Shown here: positions 15,559 to 23,766 of the stretch, piece after piece
Numbering within the stretch: the stretch's first letter is position 1
How the letters are laid out: each line of letters starts with the position of its first letter
DNA from: a virus
Virus record (IMG/VR): IMGVR_UViG_3300025319_000005
Coordinates: 1 to 64,000 of that record
Strand: one strand, 5' to 3'
DNA length: 64,000 nt
Program-made: the position numbers and the translations under genes
Notes under the pieces: generated by a model
Seen by the model: only the letters and a program-made list of their open reading frames with translations
What the model was told of the DNA's origin: nothing
The model's database searches: none

Positions 15559-15598
15559 TTATAATGCACTATACAAGAAAAAAATGAGAGGTGTTACA
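15559..15598 (-). promoter_or_regulatory. conserved phage promoter
   Basis: 40-bp element with GTATAGTGCATTATAA as -10 block; drives 15532-14720. Confidence 0.85.
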
Positions 15599-15605
15599 GA
15601 TTCAA

Positions 15606-16343
15606 TTATCTTTTATTAATTACAATAATCACAGATGCAGTGTTTGTTCCACTTTCTTTAAATTCACCTTCAGGCAATTCCTGTATTTCTGCACCAACTT
15701 CTTTGAGCCAATTTTGAAAGTTCACTTCTTTTTTGTTGGTTGATATTTGAGAATGCTTTGAAGCAATGGTTACAATTCTTCCTTCATCTTTCAGACAATC
15801 CCACATTTTCATAATGTGCTGGATATCTTGGTTTTTATTAAAAGGAGGATTTGCAACTATTTTATCGAATTTTTTCGTGCAAGTTAAAAAATCTTCACCA
15901 AGCAAAACAAAATTTTTTATATCTTTTAGAACTTTTTGATTTTCAGGCATTAATTCATAGCCAAAAACTTTTTTATCGTTACCCAAAACTCTTTGAATGG
16001 ATTTTATTATTGAACCTTGTCCGGCTTCTGGTTCGCAAATTTCATCATCTTTTTGTACATCTGCCAATTCAACAAGTCTATCAGCCAAACCTGCAGGTGT
16101 AGCATAAAATTGAAACTCTTTTTTGATATTGCGTTTTTCTCCGCCGGCAATTTGAGTAAGTAACTCAGTTGGGTCTTCGTTGAAGGTGAAACCCTGGATT
16201 TTGCCACCTGTCCATTTTCCTCCAATCAAATTAAGTGATTTCGCAACATCCATGTAAAGTTTGCGGTCAAGAGGAATAGAAGGTAGTTTTACTATTTTTC
16301 CTTCTACTGTGCACTTTTGTAGTATTTGTTCTTTCGTTTCCAT
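15606..16343 (-). CDS. SAM-dependent DNA methyltransferase (N6-adenine type)
   Basis: 245 aa. SAM-binding motif CEPEAGQGSII near residue 103 and catalytic NPPF near 165, the gamma/alpha order of N6-adenine methyltransferases. The N-terminal 80 residues are a separate domain (LYMDVAKSLNLIGGKWTG) of a kind seen in phage adenine methyltransferases. No endonuclease nearby, so probably protective. Single-gene unit under the promoter at 16361. Confidence 0.8.
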   Translation of the reverse strand: METKEQILQKCTVEGKIVKLPSIPLDRKLYMDVAKSLNLIGGKWTGGKIQGFTFNEDPTELLTQIAGGEKRNIKKEFQFYATPAGLADRLVELADVQKDDEICEPEAGQGSIIKSIQRVLGNDKKVFGYELMPENQKVLKDIKNFVLLGEDFLTCTKKFDKIVANPPFNKNQDIQHIMKMWDCLKDEGRIVTIASKHSQISTNKKEVNFQNWLKEVGAEIQELPEGEFKESGTNTASVIIVINKR

Positions 16344-16360
16344 TATATATTTTGTTTTGG

Positions 16361-16400
16361 TTATAATGTACTATACAAAAAATAATTGAGAGGTGTTACA
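16361..16400 (-). promoter_or_regulatory. conserved phage promoter
   Basis: 40-bp element upstream of the methyltransferase at 16343. Confidence 0.85.
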
Positions 16401-16412
16401 AGTAAAGCGTAA

Positions 16413-16700
16413 TTAAATTTTTGAAAAATATTTTTTAGCTTTCGTTTTCACAATTCGCCTTTTCACAATCTTACTTTTCAATCGTATTGAAGTAACTGGC
16501 GGGAATAAATTTGTCGGTCTGCATTTAAACACTCGGCACAAATTATATAAGTAAATTGTTTGCCAGTTTTGCCTTCCCGCTTCCATATTTACATAATTCA
16601 CCCTTGTTACACCAAGCATATCCGCAATATTCTCTTGTGAGTATTTCAGTTGCTTGCGGTATTTTTTCGCTCTTATTCCTATTTCTTTATTTATGTTCAT
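16413..16700 (-). CDS. XRE-family helix-turn-helix regulator
   Basis: 95 aa. Cro/C1-type HTH at residues 10-65 (AKKYRKQLKYSQENIADMLGVTR, then MEAGRQNW). The tail is strongly basic and has no dimerisation domain. No conserved phage promoter precedes it, so it may belong to the host-sigma-dependent early set. Targets unknown; the palindromes at 3046 are one candidate. Confidence 0.85.
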   Translation of the reverse strand: MNINKEIGIRAKKYRKQLKYSQENIADMLGVTRVNYVNMEAGRQNWQTIYLYNLCRVFKCRPTNLFPPVTSIRLKSKIVKRRIVKTKAKKYFSKI

Positions 16701-16783
16701 CGTAAAATATTTTTCAAAAACTTAACTGACATTTAACATAGTATTGTAGACTGTACGAAAAGCACAGCTACAATACTTTTTCG

Positions 16784-16945
16784 TTATTTTTTTAATTTAC
16801 AAGACATTTTTTCCTTCAACACTACAGCAAGTCTATTTCTATCATCATCGTCCGGAACTAATCCATTCCATAATTTAAGTTCATTACAAGTTTTTCTTAC
16901 TGCTTCGTTCCAGATTTCTTTTTCTTTTTTAGTTAAAATTTTCAT
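16784..16945 (-). CDS. small charged protein, 53 aa
   Basis: MKILTKKEKEIWNEAVRKT, then a DDDD acid patch and a basic C-terminus. Its ATG overlaps the stop of the upstream gene by ATGA, good evidence that it is real. Function unknown. Confidence 0.65.
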   Translation of the reverse strand: MKILTKKEKEIWNEAVRKTCNELKLWNGLVPDDDDRNRLAVVLKEKMSCKLKK

Positions 16946-17262
16946 AATTTATATTTTTTAATTTTAGAACCACGTTCCCCTTTTAATGCTATTCCGAGAG
17001 ATTTTGCCACAGATTCTATTGGTGCAACATGGTGATGATTATCACATTTATCCCACATATCCTGTAATCTTTCAGTATACACATCAATAGATTCTTCAAT
17101 GGGTTCGATAGTAACTTTGTATTTTTTGATTTTTACCATTCCGTTAAAACATGTTGGAATAGTTCTTGTCATATTGGTTATTTCGTGAGCTCCAAATGTA
17201 TTGAACGTTTCAAATGAAATAGTCTTATTTGTTTCTTCCGGTATTTTTTTATTTTTGGCCAT
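16942..17262 (-). CDS. hypothetical protein, 106 aa
   Basis: Lys-rich at both ends with a central beta-type segment. A DNHHHV motif might bind metal. Coupled to the next gene by an ATGA overlap. Unrecognised. Confidence 0.65.
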   Translation of the reverse strand: MAKNKKIPEETNKTISFETFNTFGAHEITNMTRTIPTCFNGMVKIKKYKVTIEPIEESIDVYTERLQDMWDKCDNHHHVAPIESVAKSLGIALKGERGSKIKKYKL

Positions 17263-17274
17263 TGTATGTGTTTT

Positions 17275-17517
17275 TTATTTAAAGTATTTTTTAAATTCTG
17301 GAACTTCTCTTTCTGCATCAGAAATTTCTGCCCATTTAATCACAAAACAAGATTTTGGATCTTTATCCATAATCAACCACCTTCCTTCATCTAAAAAATG
17401 TTTTCCCATTCTATATGAACCATAGTATTCATTTTCCGTTGCGGTTAATACATGGACAGCACCACATCCATAAGGAAGTTTTTCCTCTACTGAAATCCAG
17501 TTTCTATCTTTTTTCAT
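17275..17517 (-). CDS. DUF551-like small protein
   Basis: 80 aa from MKKDRNWISVEEKLPYGC. W-I-S-V-E-x-x-LP at the start and a C-terminal VIKWAEI match the pattern of the DUF551 proteins common in phages. Function of the family is unknown. Confidence 0.65.
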   Translation of the reverse strand: MKKDRNWISVEEKLPYGCGAVHVLTATENEYYGSYRMGKHFLDEGRWLIMDKDPKSCFVIKWAEISDAEREVPEFKKYFK

Positions 17518-17525
17518 TGATAATT

Positions 17526-17888
17526 TCAATCAGTTAACATTTCAGCAAGAACTCTGTATCTTCCTGTTAAATCTATGCTTCTTATTGACAGGTCTGTCGC
17601 TTTTAGATTTCTATTGAATTTTAACTCTCTTGAATAAAAAGCTTCAAGCGATACATCACCTATGATATAAGCACATTCATCATTCAAAATAAACTGAGCA
17701 CAACGCCTGGCTATATCCATAGCTGTTTCCCTATCGCACTCTAAAATTTCCAAGATAGTTTTATATCCTTTCTGTAATCTATTCGCAGGAACCGGATTTC
17801 CCATTGCGTTCCATCCAGAAAGATTTTGTTTATTAATGGATGTTGGAACGATTGGTCTTTGTCTTTCAATGTGTTTATTGTTTCTCAT
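17526..17888 (-). CDS. hypothetical protein, 120 aa
   Basis: Helical C-terminal two thirds; the N-terminus is basic and Asn/Gln-rich. Nothing recognised. First gene after the promoter at 17900; operon runs through DUF551-like and two small genes to 16784. Confidence 0.7.
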   Translation of the reverse strand: MRNNKHIERQRPIVPTSINKQNLSGWNAMGNPVPANRLQKGYKTILEILECDRETAMDIARRCAQFILNDECAYIIGDVSLEAFYSRELKFNRNLKATDLSIRSIDLTGRYRVLAEMLTD

Positions 17889-17899
17889 GATGTTTTGTT

Positions 17900-17939
17900 T
17901 TATAATGTGCTATACGAAATTTAAATGGGAGGTGTTACA
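17900..17939 (-). promoter_or_regulatory. conserved phage promoter
   Basis: 40-bp element; drives 17888-16784. Confidence 0.85.
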
Positions 17940-17945
17940 AATATA

Positions 17946-18191
17946 CTAAAAAACCGTAAACTTCAAATCAAATAAATCTGATTGGTTGATTTTTTCAAAT
18001 GTTTTTAAGTTTTCAAACATTTTAATAGCATCACTTTCTTTTTCAAAATCACGGCCAATACCAAAATCATCAGTACTCCAGACAGCTACTCGAAATTTAC
18101 CATCACTTAGCTCGCCAATGTATTTTAATTCTAATTGGCTATTTCCGTACAAACCATCATCGGTATTTTTTGAAATATTTGTTCTTTTCAT
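17946..18191 (-). CDS. hypothetical protein, 81 aa
   Basis: Small alpha/beta protein (LELKYIGELSDGKFRVAVWSTDDFGIGRDF) with an ankyrin-like or ferredoxin-like feel but no firm match. Follows the WGR-ligase frame by one base, in the same transcript from 19327. Confidence 0.65.
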   Translation of the reverse strand: MKRTNISKNTDDGLYGNSQLELKYIGELSDGKFRVAVWSTDDFGIGRDFEKESDAIKMFENLKTFEKINQSDLFDLKFTVF

Positions 18192-18192
18192 T

Positions 18193-19289
18193 TTAATCCT
18201 CCGTTTCTTCTTGTCCTTGTTTGTAAATAATTTGGCTCATTAAACATTCTTCAACATCTACGTCTGTACGCTCTTCTTTGAATACAGGCTGTGCAATAGC
18301 ACCTCCCAAGTACGCATATAAATATTTCACCTCAACAACAGCTCCAATTTCCGGCAATTTTTTATTGGTAGGCACAGAGCATTTTCCCATAAAAATTCTA
18401 TTTCCATTGGTATCAATCAATTCTAAGCCGATAGAACGTTTTGATTTCGTATGATCTTTTACAATGAAAGATGCCTCCTTGATGAATTTGAATTTGACCT
18501 GGTTCCCGCCAGAATTGGGACGACCGGCAGCATATTTACCATCTTTTCTTTTGAAAACAATTCCCTCGGCATTGCTTTTAACTAACTCATCATACATCTT
18601 TTGTTTTTCTTCTTTGGTATAAGCTGTCTTAACAACTTCAAGTGCAGTTCCAAAATGTAATGAATCAAGAACTTTTAATCTTTCCACAAGTGGAATGTTA
18701 GTTAAATCTTTTCCATTATTAGAAAGGATATCAAAGATATACACTTTTTCTCCGACACTCTCTCCGTCAATGATACATTTAAAATATACAATTGCATCAT
18801 TAATAATTTCAGAAAGCTGTATTACTATTCCTTTCTTATTTAGTCCTACAGGTTTTATGGAAGTATCCCCTTCTGATTTAATCATTCTTCTAACGCCGTC
18901 AAATTTCATTTGTCCAACCCATTCATCATCATTAATATACTTTTGAACTTCACTTTCTTCAATTACATTCAAAAGTTGAGGATAAATCCCAAGTGTCTTT
19001 TTTTCAGTTATTACCGGACCTGAAAAATTTAATTTTTTTTTTCATTAGGGAGTTCTTTTTCTTTATAGCCCTTTCCCTTTTTATCTTTTATAAGTTTATC
19101 GTAAACTTTATTTGCTTCTGCTTCATCTACCGGGATCAATGTTTTTGTTCCGGATGTTAGCGTATTCCCAACACGACCGTATTGAAATAGTACAGAAAAT
19201 TTGTCCGAGAATTTCACAATTTGAACGTTGTATTACTTATCGCTCGTCCCTTCTTTAAAAAATAACGAAATTGATTTTACTGTTTCCAT
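18193..19289 (-). pseudogene. WGR-domain ATP-dependent DNA ligase, interrupted by a stop and a frameshift
   Basis: The three pieces together match the WGR-ligase family of bacterial proteins. From ATG 19289: METVKSISLFFKEGTSDK, then in-frame TAA, then YNVQIVKF...FQYGRVGNTL...TLIP (WGR domain). The frame ends at an A10 run near 19032-19041. One base back (-1), KLNFSGPVIT leads into the ligase core: K42 nucleophile-like WVGQMKFDGVRRM, later VFDIL, GIVFKRKDG and QVKFKF. A single extra A, or -1 slippage on A-AAA-AAA, would join WGR and ligase. It may be a decaying gene, a recoded gene (stop readthrough plus frameshift) or carry a homopolymer sequencing error. The ligase half stays open to its end (TTG start at 18972 if expressed alone). 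Confidence 0.75.
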
Positions 19290-19326
19290 GATGTTTAATT
19301 TTTAAATTTATAATTAAATTGTTTGT

Positions 19327-19366
19327 TTATAATGTACTATACGAAATTTAATTGATAGGTGTTACA
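19327..19366 (-). promoter_or_regulatory. conserved phage promoter
   Basis: 40-bp element ahead of the WGR-ligase frame starting at 19289; an intact promoter argues the locus is still expressed. Confidence 0.85.
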
Positions 19367-19760
19367 AATTATGTGTTTTAGCGAATTTTTCATTTTGTTC
19401 TTTCAATATATCACCTGTACGGCTTTTTGAATTTTTTAAATACCAATCAAATTGAGATTTTAATTTTTCCTCAAATGTTTTAGAAACTTCATCATCACAA
19501 CAATTTGGGTACATTTCTTTTTTAATATATTCATGATTAGTTACTCCAGTTGTTGACCAAACTTCATATTTTCCACCTACATTAAACTTGAATTCGGGTT
19601 TATTAAAAGTTACTCCAGCATATGTGTTTACTGCAAAATGATGAGATTTTACTTCATCGCCCTCCTTAAAGCGAGTTCCAAAAAAAGGTCTTGAAATCCA
19701 ACTTCCTGCCGTAACATACAAACCTAAGTGGTCTTTTTTTATTTTAGTTTTCTGTGCCAT
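19362..19760 (-). CDS. hypothetical protein, 132 aa
   Basis: Begins MAQKTKIKKDHLGLYVTAGSWISRPFFGT, contains CCDDEV, ends in a Lys-rich helix. Its last codons overlap the promoter at 19327. No family recognised. Confidence 0.7.
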   Translation of the reverse strand: MAQKTKIKKDHLGLYVTAGSWISRPFFGTRFKEGDEVKSHHFAVNTYAGVTFNKPEFKFNVGGKYEVWSTTGVTNHEYIKKEMYPNCCDDEVSKTFEEKLKSQFDWYLKNSKSRTGDILKEQNEKFAKTHNL

Positions 19761-19769
19761 AATTACAAA

Positions 19770-20246
19770 TTATTTACAAAATTTGAACTTTTCTCCTTTT
19801 AAATTGTATTCCTTATCATGTATTACTTTAATTGAATCAGCTATGGATTTTTGTTTTGCATATTCTTTTTCTTGAATTGGCGCTAATATGTTTAAATTTA
19901 TAGCTTTATAAACCTCATATGAATCATCTAAATTAAGCAGGAGTGTATCTTTTAAATTAAATAAAGAAACAGATACAGCATTATCACAACGAATTTTCAC
20001 ATTACATGTTTTATTCTCTATTGTTATTTTGTATAAATCTATTACACTGAAAATAAGCGAATCTGGAGTTTGAATTCTTTTCCAATCGCTTGAGTGCCAT
20101 ACAATGTTTTGACATATAGACTCTACAAATGTAAGAGGTTCATTTTTTAAGGATTTTAATTGTCCATTGTAATATAACACAAAAATTATGGTAGAAGGAA
20201 TTGAAATTGCGATTATAATTAATCTTATTAGAGGTATGCGTTTCAT
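19770..20246 (-). CDS. membrane-anchored hypothetical protein
   Basis: 158 aa with an N-terminal membrane anchor (LIRLIIIAISIPSTIIFVLYY) and a soluble remainder, presumably periplasmic. Two cysteines may form a disulfide. First gene after the promoter at 20262. Confidence 0.7.
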   Translation of the reverse strand: MKRIPLIRLIIIAISIPSTIIFVLYYNGQLKSLKNEPLTFVESICQNIVWHSSDWKRIQTPDSLIFSVIDLYKITIENKTCNVKIRCDNAVSVSLFNLKDTLLLNLDDSYEVYKAINLNILAPIQEKEYAKQKSIADSIKVIHDKEYNLKGEKFKFCK

Positions 20247-20261
20247 GGTTTTAAGTTTTGA

Positions 20262-20301
20262 TTATAATGTACTATACGAAATTTAAATGAGAGGTGTTAC
20301 A
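20262..20301 (-). promoter_or_regulatory. conserved phage promoter
   Basis: 40-bp element; drives 20246-19362. Confidence 0.85.
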
Positions 20302-20308
20302 AAAATCA

Positions 20309-20542
20309 TTAAGACAATACAATAATACTTCCGCGATGAAATCCGCCATCAGAAAATTTGTAATCATGTCTTTCTAATACTTTTATAACAATATCCTTCA
20401 TTGTTTTTGAATGACCTGTTATTATTACAATAGGAGGAGTTCTAAGTAAAACAAATTCTTCAACAAGAACTTCTGCATCTGCATGTTTTATTCCATGCAA
20501 ATCTAACTCTGGCGTTGAATTATTTGATTTATGTTTTTTCAT
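20309..20542 (-). CDS. Smr-domain protein
   Basis: 77 aa, essentially a lone Smr domain: ELDLHGIKHADAEVLVEEF (LDLHG signature), then IVIITGHSKTMKDIVIKVLE (the T-G-x-S/G loop), ending GSIIVLS. Small Smr proteins nick branched DNA or cleave RNA; which applies here cannot be told. Confidence 0.85.
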   Translation of the reverse strand: MKKHKSNNSTPELDLHGIKHADAEVLVEEFVLLRTPPIVIITGHSKTMKDIVIKVLERHDYKFSDGGFHRGSIIVLS

Positions 20543-20549
20543 TTATAAT

Positions 20550-21041
20550 TTAAAAACTAATTACTTTATCAAATTCTAATGTTGCTCCAGTAATTTTCAT
20601 TTTGTCCATAATTCCTTCAGCAACAATTATATTGGGAGCTGTAATTTTATCATAAAGACTTCCTTCTCGGATTACTCTATAAATATTTTTTCCTTCATCT
20701 GATGCTGGAACAAATTCACTGTCAAAATAAACATGTTTTACTCCACCGATTAACTGAATAATTTCTTCAGGTTGTGCGTTGAATCCACTTCTATTTTTTT
20801 TAATGAATTTTGCAAGGTTAGCCATTTTTTGAATATACTTAGCATTATCCGTATTGACGACGAAGTTCATTGCATACCAAAGATAATTGTCTTTATCTAC
20901 GACATTCATTTGGAAAGTTATTTCACCTATAGGTTCAAGGTATCTTGCACCTTTATAACGTTCAGTTAAAATTTGGATACACATGTGCTTGTATACTTCA
21001 TTTTTATTGGTCGATTCCTGAATTCTGATTTTAGTTTTCAT
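20550..21041 (-). CDS. hypothetical protein, 163 aa
   Basis: Mixed alpha/beta; YLEPIGEITFQMNVVDKDNYLWYAMNF suggests a curved sheet. Located between the Smr gene and a beta-rich small protein in one transcript from 21359. Family not recognised. Confidence 0.7.
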   Translation of the reverse strand: MKTKIRIQESTNKNEVYKHMCIQILTERYKGARYLEPIGEITFQMNVVDKDNYLWYAMNFVVNTDNAKYIQKMANLAKFIKKNRSGFNAQPEEIIQLIGGVKHVYFDSEFVPASDEGKNIYRVIREGSLYDKITAPNIIVAEGIMDKMKITGATLEFDKVISF

Positions 21042-21052
21042 CTGTAAGTTTT

Positions 21053-21313
21053 TTAATTTAATCCCGCAACAGGAATATATATTTTAATCATATCCTCAGA
21101 AATAATCACCGGCATCATTTTATGTTCTTTGTACCATATGTTTGTAATGTAAATCTTTTTATCTTCAATTTCTTCTATAGAAACAATTTTATATGTTTCG
21201 GATGGCAATTCATAAGGAACGCTAACTGATTTTCCATAAGAAACCTTCATTTTTATAACCTTAGTTATGAGGGTTCCAATTACCGGCATTTTTGTTACAT
21301 CCTTGTTTTTCAT
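21053..21313 (-). CDS. hypothetical beta-rich protein
   Basis: 86 aa of alternating strands (YKIVSIEEIEDKKIYITNIWY), likely an SH3-like or OB-like small barrel. First gene of the operon from the promoter at 21359. Confidence 0.65.
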   Translation of the reverse strand: MKNKDVTKMPVIGTLITKVIKMKVSYGKSVSVPYELPSETYKIVSIEEIEDKKIYITNIWYKEHKMMPVIISEDMIKIYIPVAGLN

Positions 21314-21358
21314 AAGTAATTATTTTGTTGTAATGTACTGCCATTAGGCATATGTTAT

Positions 21359-21398
21359 TTATAATGTACTATACAAAAAATAATTGGAAGGTGTTACA
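21359..21398 (-). promoter_or_regulatory. conserved phage promoter
   Basis: 40-bp element driving 21313-20309. Its upstream end overlaps a perfect 16-bp palindrome (CACTTTTTAAAAAGTG at 21397-21412). Confidence 0.85.
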
Positions 21399-21411
21399 CT
21401 TTTTAAAAAGT

Positions 21412-21556
21412 GGTAATAAGATTGCTGTTAATTGCGGCGTCGAACCGCCCCTCTGAACTTATGAAACGTCAAAACAGAAGAAAAAACGTTAGGCTTATAG
21501 CGACAAACTCTCAGCGGAAACCTACCCCTTTCCTATCTCAACAGCAACTTATTACC
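21412..21556 (-). ncRNA. candidate structured RNA between 17-bp closing arms
   Basis: No ORF covers this stretch. The ends 21412-21429 and 21540-21556 are complementary over 17 bp with one bulge. Inside, on the minus strand, are GGCGGTTCGACGCC (hairpin with a tRNA T-loop-like GTTCGAC) close to the 3' arm and GGAAA-GGGGTAGG-TTTCC, a D-arm-like hairpin, close to the 5' arm. The layout is tRNA-like with an 80-nt insert between the arms, but I cannot fit an anticodon arm or a standard tmRNA. Local GC is higher than the surroundings. Confidence 0.4.
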
Positions 21557-21608
21557 GATATCTTTGTTTAATTGTTTAAAAGTACGTTTAAAATACAAAA
21601 TCAGCATT

Positions 21609-21872
21609 TTATTGCTGTTTTAAATGCTTCAAATTCCAATTTCTGCAAAATGAACAATTTCCTTTGTGCGTTAATGAACGTATGTCAGAACTTAGCATAA
21701 GATATTCACAACTATCTACAGTAATCACATCAAAACCCATTCCAGAGTACAAGTCACTTTTTACTCTTTTGTTTGGAACATTTGTTTCACAAGACATAAA
21801 TAATGAAGAGTACAAAACAATGCTTGCGAGAATTTTAAATTTAATTTTCGTTTCAATTTTTATAATTTTCAT
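21609..21872 (-). CDS. small lipoprotein
   Basis: 87 aa. Basic N-terminus, hydrophobic core and lipobox SLFMSCE, so a lipidated Cys near residue 29 is expected. The mature part has CSFC and ends KQQ. Last gene of the run from 23724; followed by the RNA-like stretch. Confidence 0.65.
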   Translation of the reverse strand: MKIIKIETKIKFKILASIVLYSSLFMSCETNVPNKRVKSDLYSGMGFDVITVDSCEYLMLSSDIRSLTHKGNCSFCRNWNLKHLKQQ

Positions 21873-21873
21873 A

Positions 21874-22362
21874 TTATTTGTTTGTTTTTATTATTTTATT
21901 GATTGTATTATTTAAATCATTAATGTCAACATTTTTTTGAGCCAAAATATAAAATTCATAATCTCCAGAAACTTTGCTTTCGTAGTTATATTTATATTTT
22001 CTCCTTATTTTGTTGCAAAATCTATCATAAAATATTTTCCTTGAAGTTGAGCTATCTAAAGCACAAAACAAAAAAGCTTCCGGCATTGTTTCTTTTATAA
22101 AATTCTCCGCAGCTTTATCAATTGTTGGAATAACTGTAAACGCCTTTTTTAAATCATTTTTTAAGTTAAAGCTATTATCTGCAGTAAATTTAAACAGAAA
22201 ATGTCTTTGTTTCTTTGAAAAGTTTTTTATAAAAATTTCATATTTTATTGTTTCAATATTAAATTTTCCAACCCATTTATTTGGTTTTTTATTCCACAAA
22301 ATTGAAGCAGGCTTATTTAACCCTTCAAATATTTTCTTCATAAAATTTTGTTCTTCGTTCAT
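21874..22362 (-). CDS. hypothetical protein, 162 aa
   Basis: Alternating strands and helices (KWVGKFNIETIKYEIFIKNFSKKQRHFLFKFT). No recognised catalytic motif. Tightly packed between neighbours, same transcript as the genes to 23708. Confidence 0.65.
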   Translation of the reverse strand: MNEEQNFMKKIFEGLNKPASILWNKKPNKWVGKFNIETIKYEIFIKNFSKKQRHFLFKFTADNSFNLKNDLKKAFTVIPTIDKAAENFIKETMPEAFLFCALDSSTSRKIFYDRFCNKIRRKYKYNYESKVSGDYEFYILAQKNVDINDLNNTINKIIKTNK

Positions 22363-22364
22363 AA

Positions 22365-22679
22365 TTATTTTTCTAATATTTTTATTGTTGCAAGTTCGTC
22401 ATTCCAAATACGTTTTTCTAATTCTCCGGGCGTTCCATCTTTTTTAATTGAACGATAATATGGATAAGAAACTTCATGGTCGTAGCTATTAAAATCTAAT
22501 TTTGAAAAAATACCAATGATTTCTTTTTTCCCAGAGGTGAAAGATATTTTATCGCCAATAGTAAGTCCGTGCTCTTTCTGCCACTCTTCAGAATGAAAAT
22601 TTTGTTGAGCTTCCTGGTTTTCCAATAAAGATTTTTTTAAAGAAATCTCTTCGTTTTTCAATCCTTCAAGTGTTTTCAT
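22365..22679 (-). CDS. hypothetical protein with KOW/SH3-like stretch
   Basis: 104 aa from MKTLEGLKNEEIS; the longer frame from 22724 would overlap the upstream gene. A helical start is followed by GDKISFTSGKKEIIGIFSKLDFN, typical of a small beta-barrel. Unknown role. Confidence 0.65.
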   Translation of the reverse strand: MKTLEGLKNEEISLKKSLLENQEAQQNFHSEEWQKEHGLTIGDKISFTSGKKEIIGIFSKLDFNSYDHEVSYPYYRSIKKDGTPGELEKRIWNDELATIKILEK

Positions 22680-22695
22680 TTTATGTTTTTTAATG

Positions 22696-23118
22696 TTAAT
22701 ATTTTTTATATTCATCCAAATCAAAACAAACTAACTTACCTTCTTTTGTCCATCCAACTTCGTTTCTACAAGAAGAAGCAAACATCATTTGAGGAATTGT
22801 TAATTTTCTTTCATCAAACTTTATTGGATTACAAAATTCCTGTTCAATTATTGAACCATTATAAGTAAGCTCTGTTTTTGCTAATTCTTTTCTCTTTTCT
22901 TCAGAAGCGTTTTTGTAAATTTGTTCTTCTTCCAAGTTATAATCAACAGAATCTTTATTAATAAGCAACTTAATCACTTTTGTTTTATCCTTATTAGTAA
23001 AAACAAATCTTGTTAGCCCAGTGTCAAAGAAAGTGAAAGCCTCACCCTTGTATATAATAGCTTGTTTCGTTATAGACGAATCAATTTTATCTTGTTTTAT
23101 GACTTGCTCGATTTTCAT
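22696..23118 (-). CDS. kinase-fold-like small phage protein
   Basis: 140 aa. FDTGLTRFVFTNKDKTKVIKLLIN followed by D-Y-N-L-E-E-E-Q-IY resembles the N-lobe of the small kinase-like proteins found in many phages (strand, V-x-K, then N-x-x-E). The catalytic loop is not evident, so a pseudokinase or truncated fold is more likely than an active enzyme. Weak, motif-level call. Confidence 0.5.
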   Translation of the reverse strand: MKIEQVIKQDKIDSSITKQAIIYKGEAFTFFDTGLTRFVFTNKDKTKVIKLLINKDSVDYNLEEEQIYKNASEEKRKELAKTELTYNGSIIEQEFCNPIKFDERKLTIPQMMFASSCRNEVGWTKEGKLVCFDLDEYKKY

Positions 23119-23708
23119 AATTCTATTTTTTGTACACTTTTAACTATACTTAAACAGTGTTTGCAATCAACTTTTTCATCTGTTGGTTCTGTATCTCCAG
23201 CCATGCTTCCTTCAAATAGAATACTACACAAAGCATAATCAGAATTGATATTTGATACAATATGAACACTTTTTTCTATTTCGCTGGTACCAAGTATTTT
23301 TATTTTGTCAGTTTTATATGTCTTTTTTACTTTTGTTTGAACAACTTTTGAAGATTCAATAGATGAGTGATTAATATTTCTAAACCGGTTAAAAGCCAAA
23401 TTTAACAATGCTTGTTTTATACCGTCAATCATTTCTCTTTGACTCCCGGAAGATTTTAACCACATTGCGTCAGCTCCTCTTACATAATCAATCATATAAT
23501 TACAATAAGCAAGTTCTAATTCATTATCTTTTAAGAATTTTTCAATTAATTTGCTTGTGTTTGAATTTCTATCAGTTATTGGTTGATGATAAACAAATGA
23601 TTCAATAAACGCAACGAGTGTTTTATTATCAGTATCTTTAAAATACTCAATTATAAGGTCTTGTAGCATTTTTTGCTGTGATTGCTCTTTTGCTTTTATT
23701 GGTTTCAT
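23115..23708 (-). CDS. hypothetical protein with C-terminal CxxC
   Basis: 197 aa. Helical N-terminal two thirds, then a segment with C-x6-C and CKHC that could hold a zinc ion. Start overlaps the next gene by four bases. First gene after the variant promoter at 23724. Confidence 0.7.
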   Translation of the reverse strand: MKPIKAKEQSQQKMLQDLIIEYFKDTDNKTLVAFIESFVYHQPITDRNSNTSKLIEKFLKDNELELAYCNYMIDYVRGADAMWLKSSGSQREMIDGIKQALLNLAFNRFRNINHSSIESSKVVQTKVKKTYKTDKIKILGTSEIEKSVHIVSNINSDYALCSILFEGSMAGDTEPTDEKVDCKHCLSIVKSVQKIEL

Positions 23709-23723
23709 TTGTTTGTTGTTTGT

Positions 23724-23763
23724 TTACAATGTAAAATACGAAATTTAAATGAGAGGTGTTACA
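23724..23763 (-). promoter_or_regulatory. conserved phage promoter (variant -10)
   Basis: Upstream half intact (TGTAACACCTCTC); the -10 block reads GTATTTTACATTGTAA rather than GTATAGTACATTATAA. Heads 23708-21609. Confidence 0.7.
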
Positions 23764-23766
23764 TTT

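Noticed and set aside
18193-18972. Ligase as an independent intact gene from TTG 18972
   Set aside because: Conserved sequence continues upstream of the TTG and links to the WGR frame across the A10 run, so the shorter gene is probably an artefact of the frameshift.
21412-21556. A normal tRNA or tmRNA in the 21.4-kb gap
   Set aside because: T-arm-like and D-arm-like hairpins exist, but there is no anticodon arm of proper length and the segment is too short and lacks a standard tag frame for tmRNA.
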